Source: Pontibacter ruber
GTDB taxonomy: Bacteria; Bacteroidota; Bacteroidia; Cytophagales; Hymenobacteraceae
Assembly: GCF_023630205.1 (NCBI RefSeq)
Contig: NZ_JALPRR010000002.1
Location: forward strand, 1,137,064 to 1,201,063
DNA length: 64,000 nucleotides
Reading direction: 5' to 3'
In this document: positions 8,563 through 17,550 of the stretch, in pieces
Layout of the letters: each line of letters starts with the position of its first letter
Numbering within the stretch: position 1 is the first letter of the stretch
Translations under genes and position numbers: made by a program
The notes under the pieces: generated by a model
Told to the model about the DNA's origin: nothing
Seen by the model: only the letters and a program-made list of their open reading frames with translations
Databases searched by the model: none

Positions 8563-8590
8563 AAAAAGCGTGCCTGCGAGGCAAGCACAC
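8561..8590 (-). terminator. Terminator between convergent phosphodiesterase and small basic protein genes
   Basis: The stem GTGCCTGC / GCAAGCAC (one mismatch) with a GAG loop has seven A's on its left, giving a U-tract for minus-strand transcription of the small gene at 8669-8851. Confidence 0.75.
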
Positions 8591-8668
8591 TTTGAAATCT
8601 TTTGAAAACCCGCCAACCGAAGCTTTCACAGCGTTGGCAGGCAGATGGTTTACTTAACCGTAATAAGA

Positions 8669-8851
8669 TTACTCAGCTGAAGCTTCTTCTACCTTCTGGT
8701 TTTTAGGGGCTTCGCCGAACTGAGCACGCAGCTCGTCCATGTCAACATTCTTGATAACAGGCGTTAACAACAATTGCTTAATTCTGGCTACTTTGTTGTT
8801 TGCTCTTGCCTTATTTTTACGGTCTTTTCTTTTAAGTCTAGTAACTCCCAT
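8669..8851 (-). CDS. Small basic conserved protein, function unknown
   Basis: A 60-residue protein whose first 30 residues are strongly basic (TRLKRKDRKNKARANNKVARIKQ) and whose tail is acidic. It resembles small ribosome- or RNA-associated proteins in composition, but I do not recognise a named family. The case for a real gene is codon use, its own terminator downstream, and a TAATTTTG box about 25 bases upstream of the start. It is divergent from the threonine aldolase gene, with 79 bp between the starts. Confidence 0.6.
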   Translation of the reverse strand: MGVTRLKRKDRKNKARANNKVARIKQLLLTPVIKNVDMDELRAQFGEAPKNQKVEEASAE

Positions 8852-8876
8852 CGTTGCAATTTTTAAATTTGAAGGG

Positions 8877-8884
8877 CAAAATTA
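8877..8884 (-). promoter_or_regulatory. Possible Bacteroidota -7 box (TAATTTTG)
   Basis: TAATTTTG on the minus strand matches the TAnnTTTG -7 consensus of the Bacteroidota primary sigma factor, 25 bases from the small basic gene's start. The nearest TTTG upstream is only 14 bases away instead of about 19, so the match is partial. Confidence 0.3.
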
Positions 8885-8930
8885 AGTTTTTATTTTTACA
8901 AAGTAAAGTATTTATAGAATCAAATTACTC

Positions 8931-9974
8931 ATGCAAATAACAGATTTAAGATCCGATACCGTTACCCGGCCCACTCCTGAGATGCTAAGCGCCATGTTTG
9001 CAGCCAAAGTAGGTGACGATGTGTATGCCGAAGACCCAACTATAAATGAGTTGGAGCAGAAAGCAGCTGCCATGTTTGGTATGGAGGCTGGCCTCTTCTG
9101 CCCTTCCGGTACCATGACAAACCAGATCTCCATCAAAGCGCATACAGAGCCCATGACAGAAGTGATCTGCGATATTACCTCGCATATCTACCAGTATGAA
9201 GGCGGCGGCATCATGTATAACTCCATGGCTTCTGTTGCCCTGGTGCATGGCAACCGTGGTAAAATGACTCCGGCTCAGGTAGAGGCACATTTCCGTCCTT
9301 TGGATAACGTGCACTATCCGCCAACCAGGTTGGTATCGCTGGAGAACACCTGCAACAAGGGTGGCGGTGCTTATTATACGATCGAAGAAATTGCTGCCAT
9401 TTCTGAAGTATGCAAGCGCCACAACCTGCCCCTGCACCTGGATGGAGCCCGTGTATTTAACGCATTGGTAGCTTCCGGCAACAAGGCGAAAGATTATGGT
9501 TTATACTTCGACAGCATCTCTGTTTGCCTTTCAAAAGGCTTGGGTGCGCCGGTAGGCTCTGTTCTGCTCGGCAGCAAAGATTTCATCAAGAAGTCGCGCC
9601 GCATCCGTAAAGTACTCGGTGGCGGTATGCGCCAGGCAGGTTACCTGGCAGCAGCCGGCATTTATGCACTGGATAATAACATCGAGCGCTTGCAGGAGGA
9701 TCACCGCAAAGCCAAAGCCCTGGAAGAAACGTTGCTACAGGCGGATTATGTGGAGAGCGTGCTTCCGGTAGAAACGAACATCGTTATTTTTAAGCTGAAC
9801 GAGAAGTATAAAGACCTTGACTTTGTAGCAGCCCTTGATGAACAAAACATCCGTGCCTCAAGCTTCGGACCGCAGATGATCCGCTTTGTAACGCACCTTG
9901 ATATAACTGAGGAAATGTTGCAGCATACGCTACAGGTACTGCACTCGCTGAGCAAGCAGCAGGTAGAAGTATAA
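8931..9974 (+). CDS. ltaE: Low-specificity L-threonine aldolase
   Basis: A PLP enzyme that cleaves L-threonine or L-allo-threonine to glycine and acetaldehyde. The 347-residue protein shows DLRSDTVTRPTPEM at the N-terminus, VGDDVYAEDPT near 27-37, the PLP-stacking histidine in DITSHIYQYE, the HLDGARVFNA segment (D171) and the Schiff-base lysine K202 in CLSKGLGAPVGS. Length and motifs match the beta-eliminating-lyase family of threonine aldolases. It is monocistronic. The last two codons and trailing bases form an AAGTATAA motif. Confidence 0.9.
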   Translation: MQITDLRSDTVTRPTPEMLSAMFAAKVGDDVYAEDPTINELEQKAAAMFGMEAGLFCPSGTMTNQISIKAHTEPMTEVICDITSHIYQYEGGGIMYNSMASVALVHGNRGKMTPAQVEAHFRPLDNVHYPPTRLVSLENTCNKGGGAYYTIEEIAAISEVCKRHNLPLHLDGARVFNALVASGNKAKDYGLYFDSISVCLSKGLGAPVGSVLLGSKDFIKKSRRIRKVLGGGMRQAGYLAAAGIYALDNNIERLQEDHRKAKALEETLLQADYVESVLPVETNIVIFKLNEKYKDLDFVAALDEQNIRASSFGPQMIRFVTHLDITEEMLQHTLQVLHSLSKQQVEV

Positions 9975-10081
9975 AATTAATTTCCTGCCCCTGCCTTCGG
10001 CAATTTATCAAAGTAGCTGTAGGAGGGGTAGGTTATGTATACTTTGTCGATCCTTTCAGCCCACCCAATCCATATAAAACT

Positions 10082-10714
10082 ATGACCCACTCCTCTCCTA
10101 AGCTTCCTTCTTCTGAAATAATGGCTGTACTAGCCAAAGATCCTATCATAACTGCTATAGTTAGCCAAGGCAGGCCCTTGCAGTCTTCCAGGTCTGAAGA
10201 TTTATACTTTAAGTTGCTTGGTTCTATCGTCTCACAGCAACTTTCAACCAAGGTAGCGGCTACTATCTTCAGGAGGTTCACAGAACTATATCCCGAAAGC
10301 TATCCGCACCCGCACCTGGTACTGGAAACACCAGATGAGATTTTGCGCAGCGCTGGATTATCGTTTCAGAAGATTGGGTACATCCGGAATGTGGCAGCCT
10401 TTGCACAAGATGGGAACCTGGAACATGCCACGATTGATGCCATGGAAGATGAAGAGCTAATCCGACACCTGACACAAATTAAAGGGGTAGGCCGCTGGAC
10501 CGTAGAAATGTTGCTGATGTTTGCCCTGGAAAGGCCCGACGTTTTCCCGGTAGATGATTTGGGCATACAGAATGCCATGAAGCGCCACTATAGTTTAGAA
10601 GAGACAGGAAAACCACTGCGCCTTCGTATGCAGGAGATAGCCGAATACTGGCGCCCCTACCGTACCATTGCCAGCAAATACCTCTGGCAGTCGCTGGATA
10701 ATATGCCTAAGTAA
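10082..10714 (+). CDS. DNA-3-methyladenine glycosylase II (AlkA-type HhH-GPD)
   Basis: A base-excision repair glycosylase that removes alkylated bases such as 3-methyladenine. The 210-residue protein has the HhH motif IKGVGRWTVEMLLMFAL at residues 133-149 and the catalytic aspartate region FPVDDLGIQNA (D158/D159). An upstream helix GSIVSQQLSTKVAATIF matches the HhH-GPD core. No iron-sulfur cysteine cluster is present, which separates it from Nth/MutY. It lacks the N-terminal AlkA domain of E. coli and so is the compact form. It stands alone, with weak spacer sequence on both sides. Confidence 0.85.
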   Translation: MTHSSPKLPSSEIMAVLAKDPIITAIVSQGRPLQSSRSEDLYFKLLGSIVSQQLSTKVAATIFRRFTELYPESYPHPHLVLETPDEILRSAGLSFQKIGYIRNVAAFAQDGNLEHATIDAMEDEELIRHLTQIKGVGRWTVEMLLMFALERPDVFPVDDLGIQNAMKRHYSLEETGKPLRLRMQEIAEYWRPYRTIASKYLWQSLDNMPK

Positions 10715-10801
10715 ACTCTTTTAGCAGAGCTTTGAAGTTGCTCCTGTTGCAGATGTATAGATCAATTACTATATTGTATAGATACTATACAACTGCTATA
10801 C

Positions 10802-11491
10802 ATGTTTCCCTTAACAAAACAATTAAACAAACTTCCATACTTATTACCCCTGGTGCTGCTTAGCTCCTGTTACACTGCCGAATCCCCTGCTGAAATCAAA
10901 GGTAAGGTATTAAATATAGATACGAATGCTCCTGTTGCGGATGCTACCGTTCATGTTACAATAGCCAACAGCTTAACTCCGGACTACTCCTTATCCCAGC
11001 TTATCACTGCACCAACTAAAACAAATAAAGCTGGAGAGTATAAAATTGTTGTTACACCTGCTGAAAGCAGGAAAGCTTTTATGGTAAAACCATCAAAATC
11101 CGGTTACCTGCATTTAATAAAAGATGATACAAGCGCTGTGTTTGCTCAACTACACCAAAATAACAACCAGGACTTGTATTTAGCCAAGGGTTCTTTACTC
11201 AAAATAAGTATAAACAAGGCCAAAACCGATCTGGTTGAGAATGCACTGGTCAGGCTTATTTATACTTCTGATGAAATACAGCCGGCGCCATCAGGACAGG
11301 TGGAAATTGTGGATACTTTAAAGTATAAACCAACCTCAGAAAACGCTACGTTTATGAAGTTGTTCTATTTTAAGCATACTTCTAAAGTGAAGGTAGAATG
11401 GCAGAGAACAGTGAACGGTGCCCCGGAAATAAAGAACCAGACTGTTTCATTAGTAGAGTACGACACAGCTCATCATGTAATTAAATACTAA
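10802..11491 (+). CDS. Lipoprotein with carboxypeptidase-like regulatory fold
   Basis: A 229-residue predicted lipoprotein: the signal segment PYLLPLVLLSSC gives a lipobox cysteine at about residue 23. The mature part starts with an IKGKVLNIDTNAPVADATVHV block resembling a carboxypeptidase regulatory-like (CarboxypepD_reg) beta-sandwich, and a second, weaker beta repeat may lie around 136-200. No catalytic residues are evident. Base composition is A/T-richer than in its neighbours. The function is unknown; surface attachment by the lipid anchor is the only inference. It has no operon partner. Confidence 0.5.
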   Translation: MFPLTKQLNKLPYLLPLVLLSSCYTAESPAEIKGKVLNIDTNAPVADATVHVTIANSLTPDYSLSQLITAPTKTNKAGEYKIVVTPAESRKAFMVKPSKSGYLHLIKDDTSAVFAQLHQNNNQDLYLAKGSLLKISINKAKTDLVENALVRLIYTSDEIQPAPSGQVEIVDTLKYKPTSENATFMKLFYFKHTSKVKVEWQRTVNGAPEIKNQTVSLVEYDTAHHVIKY

Positions 11492-11672
11492 GTTCAGGCA
11501 AGTATAAGCTTCTTCTAAGAATGTAGTTTAAATAAAGATAGCCATTATAATGGCAGCGTAACTATTCAAAAGAACAATAGCTGCACAAGCAAACCATTTA
11601 GTAGTATACCACGCTATAATAACATTTAAGATATGTAAAACTTAACTTTCCTTATAAATCAAAGATGTTATT

Positions 11673-12062
11673 ATGGAACACAAATCTGCTACTGACTTGG
11701 TTAAAGAAGCCAAACAGCAAATCGAGAACCTAACTCCTGAACAGGTGCACGAAGAATTATCGAATGGCAAAGCAACGCTGATCGATATTCGGGAGAGCGA
11801 AGAGCTGAAGCAAAATGGTAAAATTGCCGGCTCTGTGCATGCTCCACGGGGCATGTTGGAGTTTTATGCCGACAGCTCGTTACCTTATCACCGTCCGGAG
11901 TTCGATAAAAACAAACGACTTATTTTACACTGTGCTTCCGGAGGGCGCTCGGCACTGGCTACCGCTACATTAAAAAAGATGGGCTACGATAACGTGGCAC
12001 ACCTAGATGGCGGATTTAAGGCATGGAAGGAATCTGGAAAACCGGTTTCTGAAGAAAAGTAA
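11673..12062 (+). CDS. Rhodanese-like domain protein
   Basis: A single-domain rhodanese of 129 residues. The active-site loop is CASGGR with the catalytic cysteine at residue 87 (LILHCASGGRSALA). The upstream ATLIDIRESEEL strand and the C-terminal HLDGGFKAWKESGKPV are canonical. It probably acts as a sulfurtransferase or persulfide carrier, though the physiological donor and acceptor are not known. Residues 1-30 form an extra helix (ATDLVKEAKQQIENLTPEQ) that precedes the rhodanese core in many Bacteroidota homologues. Cytoplasmic, monocistronic. Confidence 0.85.
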   Translation: MEHKSATDLVKEAKQQIENLTPEQVHEELSNGKATLIDIRESEELKQNGKIAGSVHAPRGMLEFYADSSLPYHRPEFDKNKRLILHCASGGRSALATATLKKMGYDNVAHLDGGFKAWKESGKPVSEEK

Positions 12063-12132
12063 ATTAGTATTTAATTTAGGGAGTGGAGGGTAGTTAGGTA
12101 TTTATACTTCCTGCTCTCCATTCATAAATCCT

Positions 12133-13044
12133 TTACTTCACCTTCGCCCGCTTTACCAGGTAACTATACAGCACCTTATCAAAAGGCTCGCTGATATCGA
12201 CGGGCACAAAATCGATCTTATACTGTCCGCACTTTAATTCCAGGTCCCGCTTATACTTCTCTACAGCGGTGCGGTAATGCTCGCGCACCTGCGATGGCTG
12301 TAGCTTCAGCTCCTGCCCTGTTTCCATGTCAACAAAAACGTAAGGCCGCTCGGCAAAATCAAACTCTTCCTCGGTTTTCCGGTCCATCACATGGAAAAGC
12401 AACACCTCATGCTTCTGATGTTTTAAATGCTGAAGAGCCGCAAACACGGCATCGCTGTCATCGTGTCTGCTGAGCATATCGCTGAAAATAACCACCAGCG
12501 AGCGCTTGGGTATCTGCTGCGCAATCTGGTGGATTACGTCTGAAACGTTCGTGTCGCGGGCTGTTGGCTTTAGATCCAGTTGCTTTTGCAGGAGCAATAA
12601 CAACGTATGCAGGTGCGATGCCGTGGATCGGACCGGCGTCTGAAGTTCTATTTTATCTGAGAAGGTAACAAGGCCAACAGCGTCGCGTTGCTTGCGAAGC
12701 AGCGTTGCTAGAGCCGCAGCGCACAGGGCACTGAACGTAATTTTCCCGTTGTTCTCGGTTGGGTAATACATAGAAGGCGAGACATCCAGCAACATGTGAC
12801 AGCGCAGGTTCGTCTCCTCCTCAAACCGCTTTACAAAGAGCTTATCGGTGCGGGCGTATACTTTCCAGTCGATGTGGCGGGTACTTTCGCCGCTGTTGTA
12901 GAGGCGGTGCTCAGAAAATTCTACCGAAAAGCCGTGATACGGCGACTGATGCAAGCCTGTGATAAAGCCCTCCACCAGCTGCTTTGCCAGAAATTCCATG
13001 TTCTCAAATTTCTGAACGTCGGCAAGGGTGAGAGGCTTTTTCAT
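12133..13044 (-). CDS. DUF58 domain-containing protein (vWA-like)
   Basis: A 303-residue protein. The DUF58 signature occurs at RHIDWKVYARTDKLFVKRFEEE (around residues 57-78), followed by a von Willebrand A-like domain with a MIDAS-type DVSPSMYY (about 89-96) and a VVIFSDMLSRHDD segment. DUF58 proteins usually accompany MoxR ATPases and batABC genes in membrane-associated complexes, but no moxR is present here. It lies 6 bp downstream of the RlpA-like gene, so the two are co-transcribed. Confidence 0.85.
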   Translation of the reverse strand: MKKPLTLADVQKFENMEFLAKQLVEGFITGLHQSPYHGFSVEFSEHRLYNSGESTRHIDWKVYARTDKLFVKRFEEETNLRCHMLLDVSPSMYYPTENNGKITFSALCAAALATLLRKQRDAVGLVTFSDKIELQTPVRSTASHLHTLLLLLQKQLDLKPTARDTNVSDVIHQIAQQIPKRSLVVIFSDMLSRHDDSDAVFAALQHLKHQKHEVLLFHVMDRKTEEEFDFAERPYVFVDMETGQELKLQPSQVREHYRTAVEKYKRDLELKCGQYKIDFVPVDISEPFDKVLYSYLVKRAKVK

Positions 13045-13050
13045 CGGTAT

Positions 13051-13467
13051 CTATTCTGTCTTAACAGGGGTCTTCTCTGAAACGATCAGAGAGGGATCTT
13101 GTTGCTCCTTTGGCTCTTTTTCCACTTCCTGCAGTCGCACGGTGCCTATGCCGGCTCGAACAATGTCGAGTTCTTTGGCGGCTGCCCTGGACAGATCGAT
13201 AATGGAACGACTTCTGGCAGACAGGCGGTCGTTGATCTTGACAATGACAGTTTTGCCATTTTTGAGATTGGTAACCAGCACACGGGTATTAAAAGGAAGT
13301 GTGGCGTGAGCGGCTGTCAGCAGCGTTTTGTTGTAGCGCTCTCCACTGGATGTACGCTGCCCCTGCATTCGGTCGGAGTAATAAGATGCCTTACCGTCCG
13401 CTGAGTAAAGGGCTGTGCTGTTAAAGAACGAGAAAAGATAAATTAGTATAAGAGAACATAAATTCAT
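13051..13467 (-). CDS. RlpA-like septal ring / double-psi beta-barrel protein
   Basis: A 138-residue exported protein: a hydrophobic signal (LILIYLFSFFNSTALYS, cleavage near residue 23) is followed by a DPBB domain at 27-120. It has the RlpA hallmarks GKASYYSDRMQGQRTSSGERY, LTAAHATLPFNTRVLVTNLKNGK and VKINDRLSARSRSIIDLSRAAAKEL. RlpA-type proteins bind or cleave peptidoglycan glycan strands. No SPOR domain follows, unlike in E. coli RlpA. It precedes the DUF58 gene by 6 bp. Confidence 0.85.
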   Translation of the reverse strand: MNLCSLILIYLFSFFNSTALYSADGKASYYSDRMQGQRTSSGERYNKTLLTAAHATLPFNTRVLVTNLKNGKTVIVKINDRLSARSRSIIDLSRAAAKELDIVRAGIGTVRLQEVEKEPKEQQDPSLIVSEKTPVKTE

Positions 13468-13612
13468 GATATACTATATTTGGTCCGGGGCAAATATAGA
13501 AGTTAATATTTAGAGCGTCCCAATTATGGAAATTTTAAATTCAAAAATTTTTATATATCAAATTAATATGTTACTTTTAGGTTCACAAAGTTGAATTTAA
13601 CGTCTAAAAACG

Positions 13613-13942
13613 GTGGAAGAGAACAACGAAAAAGCAGAAATTTTTTCCCAAAGGGTAAGAGCTGGAAAGAGAACGTATTTCTTTGATGTGAAGTCAACTC
13701 GCTCGAACGACTTTTATGTGACGATCACAGAAAGTAAGCGCAAGTTCAAAGACGAGACTTTCTCATATGAGAAGCACAAGATCTTTTTGTACAAGGAAGA
13801 CTTCGCCAAATTCATGGAGGCTCTGCAGGGAACGATAGATCACGTTAAATCAGAATTGCTGACAGAAGAGGCACTGGCCGCTCTGGAAAACCCAGTGGCA
13901 GAAACAGAGCCTTCGTTTGATGACGAACTTAAGTGGGAATAG
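13613..13942 (+). CDS. DUF3276 / PUR-alpha-like nucleic-acid-binding protein
   Basis: A 109-residue protein of the DUF3276 family, a PUR repeat fold that binds single-stranded DNA/RNA in characterised relatives. Visible blocks are FSQRVRAGKRTYFFDVKSTRSNDFYVTITESKR (about 10-42) and HKIFLYKEDFAKFMEALQ (53-70). The first in-frame start is GTG at 13613; a stop codon precedes it closely. The C-terminus is acidic. The gene is conserved across Bacteroidota, and a terminator with a perfect A-to-U layout follows. Confidence 0.85.
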   Translation: MEENNEKAEIFSQRVRAGKRTYFFDVKSTRSNDFYVTITESKRKFKDETFSYEKHKIFLYKEDFAKFMEALQGTIDHVKSELLTEEALAALENPVAETEPSFDDELKWE

Positions 13943-13969
13943 AAGTTCTACTCCCTTTATAGAATACAG

Positions 13970-13997
13970 AGCCTGTGCCGTGCACGGGCTTTTTTAT
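13970..13997 (+). terminator. Rho-independent terminator of the DUF3276 gene
   Basis: The 9-bp stem AGCCTGTGC / GCACGGGCT (one T-G wobble) with a CGT loop is followed by a run of T's, 28 bases past the stop codon. Confidence 0.9.
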
Positions 13998-14180
13998 TTT
14001 ATACTTCTATTCATGCCCCTACCATACTTGATAAGCAACTTCTATCCTGCTATGTTCAGTGGCAACCAGCATCTGAGTATAACCATAACTGTGATCTATG
14101 TAGCTAACAAGTATGTTGCTTTGTAGCTGCTGTTCATCCTCAGGCTAATTTACTTATACTTTCATAGCTACATTTTGTGC

Positions 14181-14423
14181 GCTCAGGGCCGCGGGGCCTC
14201 GTTCTCGGGTATCGCGCTGTCTAGCTTTCCTTTGCTCCTGCGTCGCAATATCGCTGTCGCGATACCGGAAAAACTCGCATAGGCGCTCTTTAAAGAGGGC
14301 CCCTACCCCCACCCAAGGACTGGAAACAACACGGCTTCGTTAGCGGCTATGCAACTGGAACAGAATTGTAGGGACAGGTCGCGACCTGTCCGTGCTATAC
14401 CTACAGCTATGAAACTAATACTT
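14181..14423 (-). repeat. Interspersed repeat, copy B (inverted partner at 7632-7860)
   Basis: On the minus strand this matches copy A in the same order: 14423-14369 to 7632-7686, and 14220-14181 to 7821-7860, with a shared middle including the TCCTTGGGT element. Flanking C-rich sequence at 14437-14475 resembles the hairpin unit next to copy A. It fills the gap between the DUF3276 and ychF genes. No coding frame with a recognisable product is present. Confidence 0.8.
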
Positions 14424-14493
14424 GAAGTATAGCAGTAGCAGAGATTCCCCTCCTTGGATGGGTGCAGGGGCAGGTTTATACTTTACCATTTCC

Positions 14494-14523
14494 AGATCTC
14501 TCCCGCTGGTCGAGATGACAGAA
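14494..14523 (+). repeat. Short intergenic repeat (partner at 7971-8000)
   Basis: Thirty bases match 7971-8000 in the same orientation, so relative to copies A and B it is in direct, not inverted, arrangement. This suggests it moved or duplicated separately. Confidence 0.55.
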
Positions 14524-14656
14524 ATGGGAATAACCGAAAACGCTATACTTTGGCTAAGCAGCCAACAACATCAGGAGATACACCAACATCCGTATAGCCA
14601 TCTCTGCTTACTGATCCTGCAAAGTATAAACATACTCAACTAAGCTTAAAATAATG

Positions 14657-14664
14657 TATATTTG
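14657..14664 (+). promoter_or_regulatory. Likely -7 element upstream of ychF
   Basis: TATATTTG matches the Bacteroidota -7 consensus TAnnTTTG and lies 27 bases before the ychF start, giving a leader of about 20 nt. No good TTTG is seen at the -33 position. Confidence 0.4.
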
Positions 14665-14691
14665 CGCCCTGATAATAAACGATAAGAATAA

Positions 14692-15789
14692 ATGGGACTC
14701 AGATGCGGAATTGTAGGACTGCCAAACGTAGGTAAGTCTACTTTGTTTAACGCCATTTCTAATGCCAAGGCAGAATCTGCCAATTACCCTTTTTGTACCA
14801 TAGAGCCAAACGTAGGCGTGATTACGGTGCCTGACGAGCGCCTGCAGATCCTCGAAGAACTGGTTCATCCGGAGCGTGTGCTGCCAACCGTAATCGAGTT
14901 TGTTGACATTGCCGGTCTGGTAAAAGGTGCTAGCAAAGGCGAAGGGTTAGGTAACAAGTTCCTTGCAAACATCCGCGAGGTAGATGCCATCATTCACGTA
15001 GTGCGTTGCTTCGAAGACCCTAACATTGTGCACGTAGCAGGTAAAGTAGATCCTGTTTCAGATAAAGAAATCATCGATACAGAGCTGCAGCTGAAAGACC
15101 TGGAATCGATTGACAAAAAAATGCAGAAGGTGCAGCGTTCTGCCAAAGCCGGTGATGCCAAAGCTAAAAAAGAACTGGCCAGCCTGGAGAAGTATAAAGC
15201 GCACCTGGAGCAGGGTCTGAATGCCCGCAGCATGGATGCCACCGAAGATGACAAAGAAGCTGTTGCTGACCTGAACCTGCTTACCGATAAGCCGGTGATC
15301 TATGCTGCAAACGTAGACGAGGAATCCGTAAACACAGGCAATGAGTTCTCAAGAGCACTGGAGGAGCACGTTAAAAACGAAAATGCACAGGTGGTTCTGA
15401 TCTCTGCTTCCATCGAGGCGCAAATCGCTGAACTGACCGATCCGGAAGAAAAAGAAATGTTCCTGGCTGAGTATAACCTGAAAGAATCTGGTTTGAGCAA
15501 GCTGATCAAAGCTTCTTACAGCCTGCTGGACCTGATCACTTACTTTACGGCCGGTGTGAAAGAAGTACGCGCCTGGACGATTGGAAAAGGCTGGAAAGCT
15601 CCTCAGGCTGCGGGCGTTATCCACTCCGACTTCGAGAAAGGCTTTATCCGTGCTGAAGTGATCAAGCTGAAGGATTACCAGGAATACAAGACGGAAACGA
15701 AGATCAAAGAAGCCGGTAAAATGGCTGTAGAAGGCAAAGATTACGTGGTGCAGGACGGTGACATCATGCACTTCCGCTTCAACGTATAA
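14692..15789 (+). CDS. ychF: Redox-regulated ATPase / GTPase YchF
   Basis: A 365-residue TRAFAC/Obg-family P-loop ATPase, usually ribosome- and stress-linked. The P-loop is GLPNVGKST at about residues 8-16. Switch II is [21 protein letters not shown] (about 66-86). The ATP-specific NXXE-type motif replaces NKxD, seen as YAANVDEE around 204-211. A coiled-coil insert ([21 protein letters not shown]) and the C-terminal TGS-like domain ([38 protein letters not shown]) are intact. The start is the first in-frame ATG and matches the family N-terminus [11 protein letters not shown]. Confidence 0.95.
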   Translation: MGLRCGIVGLPNVGKSTLFNAISNAKAESANYPFCTIEPNVGVITVPDERLQILEELVHPERVLPTVIEFVDIAGLVKGASKGEGLGNKFLANIREVDAIIHVVRCFEDPNIVHVAGKVDPVSDKEIIDTELQLKDLESIDKKMQKVQRSAKAGDAKAKKELASLEKYKAHLEQGLNARSMDATEDDKEAVADLNLLTDKPVIYAANVDEESVNTGNEFSRALEEHVKNENAQVVLISASIEAQIAELTDPEEKEMFLAEYNLKESGLSKLIKASYSLLDLITYFTAGVKEVRAWTIGKGWKAPQAAGVIHSDFEKGFIRAEVIKLKDYQEYKTETKIKEAGKMAVEGKDYVVQDGDIMHFRFNV

Positions 15790-15810
15790 ACTGACAAAAC
15801 TATCAAACAC

Positions 15811-15843
15811 AAAAAAGGCAGGTACCACACCTGCCTTTTTTTA
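15811..15843 (+). terminator. Rho-independent terminator of ychF
   Basis: The perfect 8-bp stem AGGCAGGT / ACCTGCCT with an ACCAC loop is followed by a seven-T run, about 27 bases past the stop. A's on the other side make it potentially bidirectional. Confidence 0.9.
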
Positions 15844-16010
15844 TACTTCATTTTTCAATACATTATACATACTGTCTGAACGGCAACACAAAATACTGAA
15901 CGGCCTGATAAGACAAATCACACATATTCAGCACTTGCTTTATAGCCCCTGAAAAAAGACAGTATTAAGGATTAACTGATTACTATTTATTGATAACTGA
16001 TAACTGCCCT

Positions 16011-17333
16011 CTACCTCCTGTTAAAATAAATTTCTTCATATCCGATCAACAAATCGGCTCTCGTACCTGGCGGGCGATAATAGATCAGGATGTCGTAGCT
16101 GTTGCCGGTTTCGAAATGGCTTCCTTCAAAATAGCTTTCGTCTGGTGCGCCATTGTTTGGCTTTAAAGTATAGTAGTAGTTGTAATACCCCTGTTTCAGT
16201 AACAAACGACCGGTATAGGCCTGCCGTTCGGCATCGTAGCGCATGCGGGCTTCGTTGCTTAGCTGCCAATCCGTAAGGGCTCCGAGCAAGTATACTGTCC
16301 CGTTTGCCTCCTCTGCTGCCTTCAACTCAAAATCAACCCAGGTATAGTCGGCGTTCACCATGGCATAGCCATACTCCCGGTTGCCGAAAATCTGCTTTCC
16401 GTCTACGTCAGGATCCTGGCTATACGCTGCCCCCTGCCGGTTCTGGTCTGATTGCAGGTAAACATCGATCGGCGTTTTTTCAAGGTCGATCTTATCAATA
16501 CCAACCCCTTTGTAACGAATGCTGCGCGTATCAAATGGGCGGAACTCGCTAAGCCCGAGGAAGTGGTCTTTGGGCTCAAAGAACACATACTCCAGCCGCC
16601 GCTGATCGTCGCGCACAAAGGTTGGTCTTGGGTAAGTTTTGGCATTGTCCCAGCGGTGGTTCTGGCGCATGATGGCTTTCACCTCCTGCGATGGATTTAC
16701 AAGCGGATAATCTTTGTAGAACACGTTAAACTCTACTGGCTGTCGCGAAAAGCGGCCGTTTGTTCCGGTGGGCACTCCGAGCTTTGCTGCAACAACAACC
16801 TGGTTCTGGTAAACCAGCAAACGCCGTGTAAGTAAAATACCTCCTCCCTCCTCTGCCACCTGCAGCAGGTAATTGCCGCTGATCTTTACCCGAGGCACCC
16901 GAAAGCGGTAATGCACATAGGGCACCCGTGTGTTCACCGAATTCTGTACATCTGTCACAAAGAACTCGTTGAAATCGTTCAGGTACTGTGTTTCTGTTAA
17001 CGAGGAAGGCGTCCAGTCCATGTTGCAATGTACCAGTTTAGCTACCAGGCGCTGGGGATTGGCATTCAGGCGATCGAACTCAAGTATAACCGGTCGCTCC
17101 TGGCTAAGCGGCGTTACAGCAGGTTCAAGTACTTCTTCAGGTACGCCGGTCGCAACATAAAACTGCACCGACTTTATACTCTGGTCGTAGACATAATCCT
17201 CATATCGTACAGGAGTTTGATTGCTGACGGCACCGGTAGTGCTCTGCCCCTGTTGCTCAATGGGCACACAGGCTACCATACCGGATGAAAGCAGAGCAGC
17301 CAGCAGGAAAGTATAAGATGTTTTTCTTAACAT
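16011..17333 (-). CDS. Type IX secretion system plug lipoprotein (DUF5103)
   Basis: A 440-residue lipoprotein (lipobox SSGMVAC, cysteine about residue 22). The first mature domain has the T9SS plug signature: VILEFDRLN, then LVHCNMDWTPSSLTETQYLNDFNEFFVTDVQNS (about 108-140). A DUF5103-type second half includes the WVDFELKAAEEANGTVYLLGALTDW beta-sandwich region. In Flavobacterium the orthologue closes one side of the SprA translocon pore; that role is inferred here from family. Other T9SS genes are not in the window, so it is likely a scattered component. Monocistronic. Confidence 0.85.
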   Translation of the reverse strand: MLRKTSYTFLLAALLSSGMVACVPIEQQGQSTTGAVSNQTPVRYEDYVYDQSIKSVQFYVATGVPEEVLEPAVTPLSQERPVILEFDRLNANPQRLVAKLVHCNMDWTPSSLTETQYLNDFNEFFVTDVQNSVNTRVPYVHYRFRVPRVKISGNYLLQVAEEGGGILLTRRLLVYQNQVVVAAKLGVPTGTNGRFSRQPVEFNVFYKDYPLVNPSQEVKAIMRQNHRWDNAKTYPRPTFVRDDQRRLEYVFFEPKDHFLGLSEFRPFDTRSIRYKGVGIDKIDLEKTPIDVYLQSDQNRQGAAYSQDPDVDGKQIFGNREYGYAMVNADYTWVDFELKAAEEANGTVYLLGALTDWQLSNEARMRYDAERQAYTGRLLLKQGYYNYYYTLKPNNGAPDESYFEGSHFETGNSYDILIYYRPPGTRADLLIGYEEIYFNRR

Positions 17334-17550
17334 GAGTAGCGCAGGCTGGTTATAAGCAGAAGGCGTCTAACTTAGTGCCTGTTTTGTTTGGCGTACTAAA
17401 TATACCTAAAAGTACCTGATTGGCAAGATGCCAGCAATCCAGGCAAAGTATAAATTGCTTACAACCAGCTTCCCTGTGTGCTTATTATCTGCTGCTTACG
17501 CTACCTACTATTATGTAGAAAATCCATCCGCGTTATAAGTATAAATCTGC

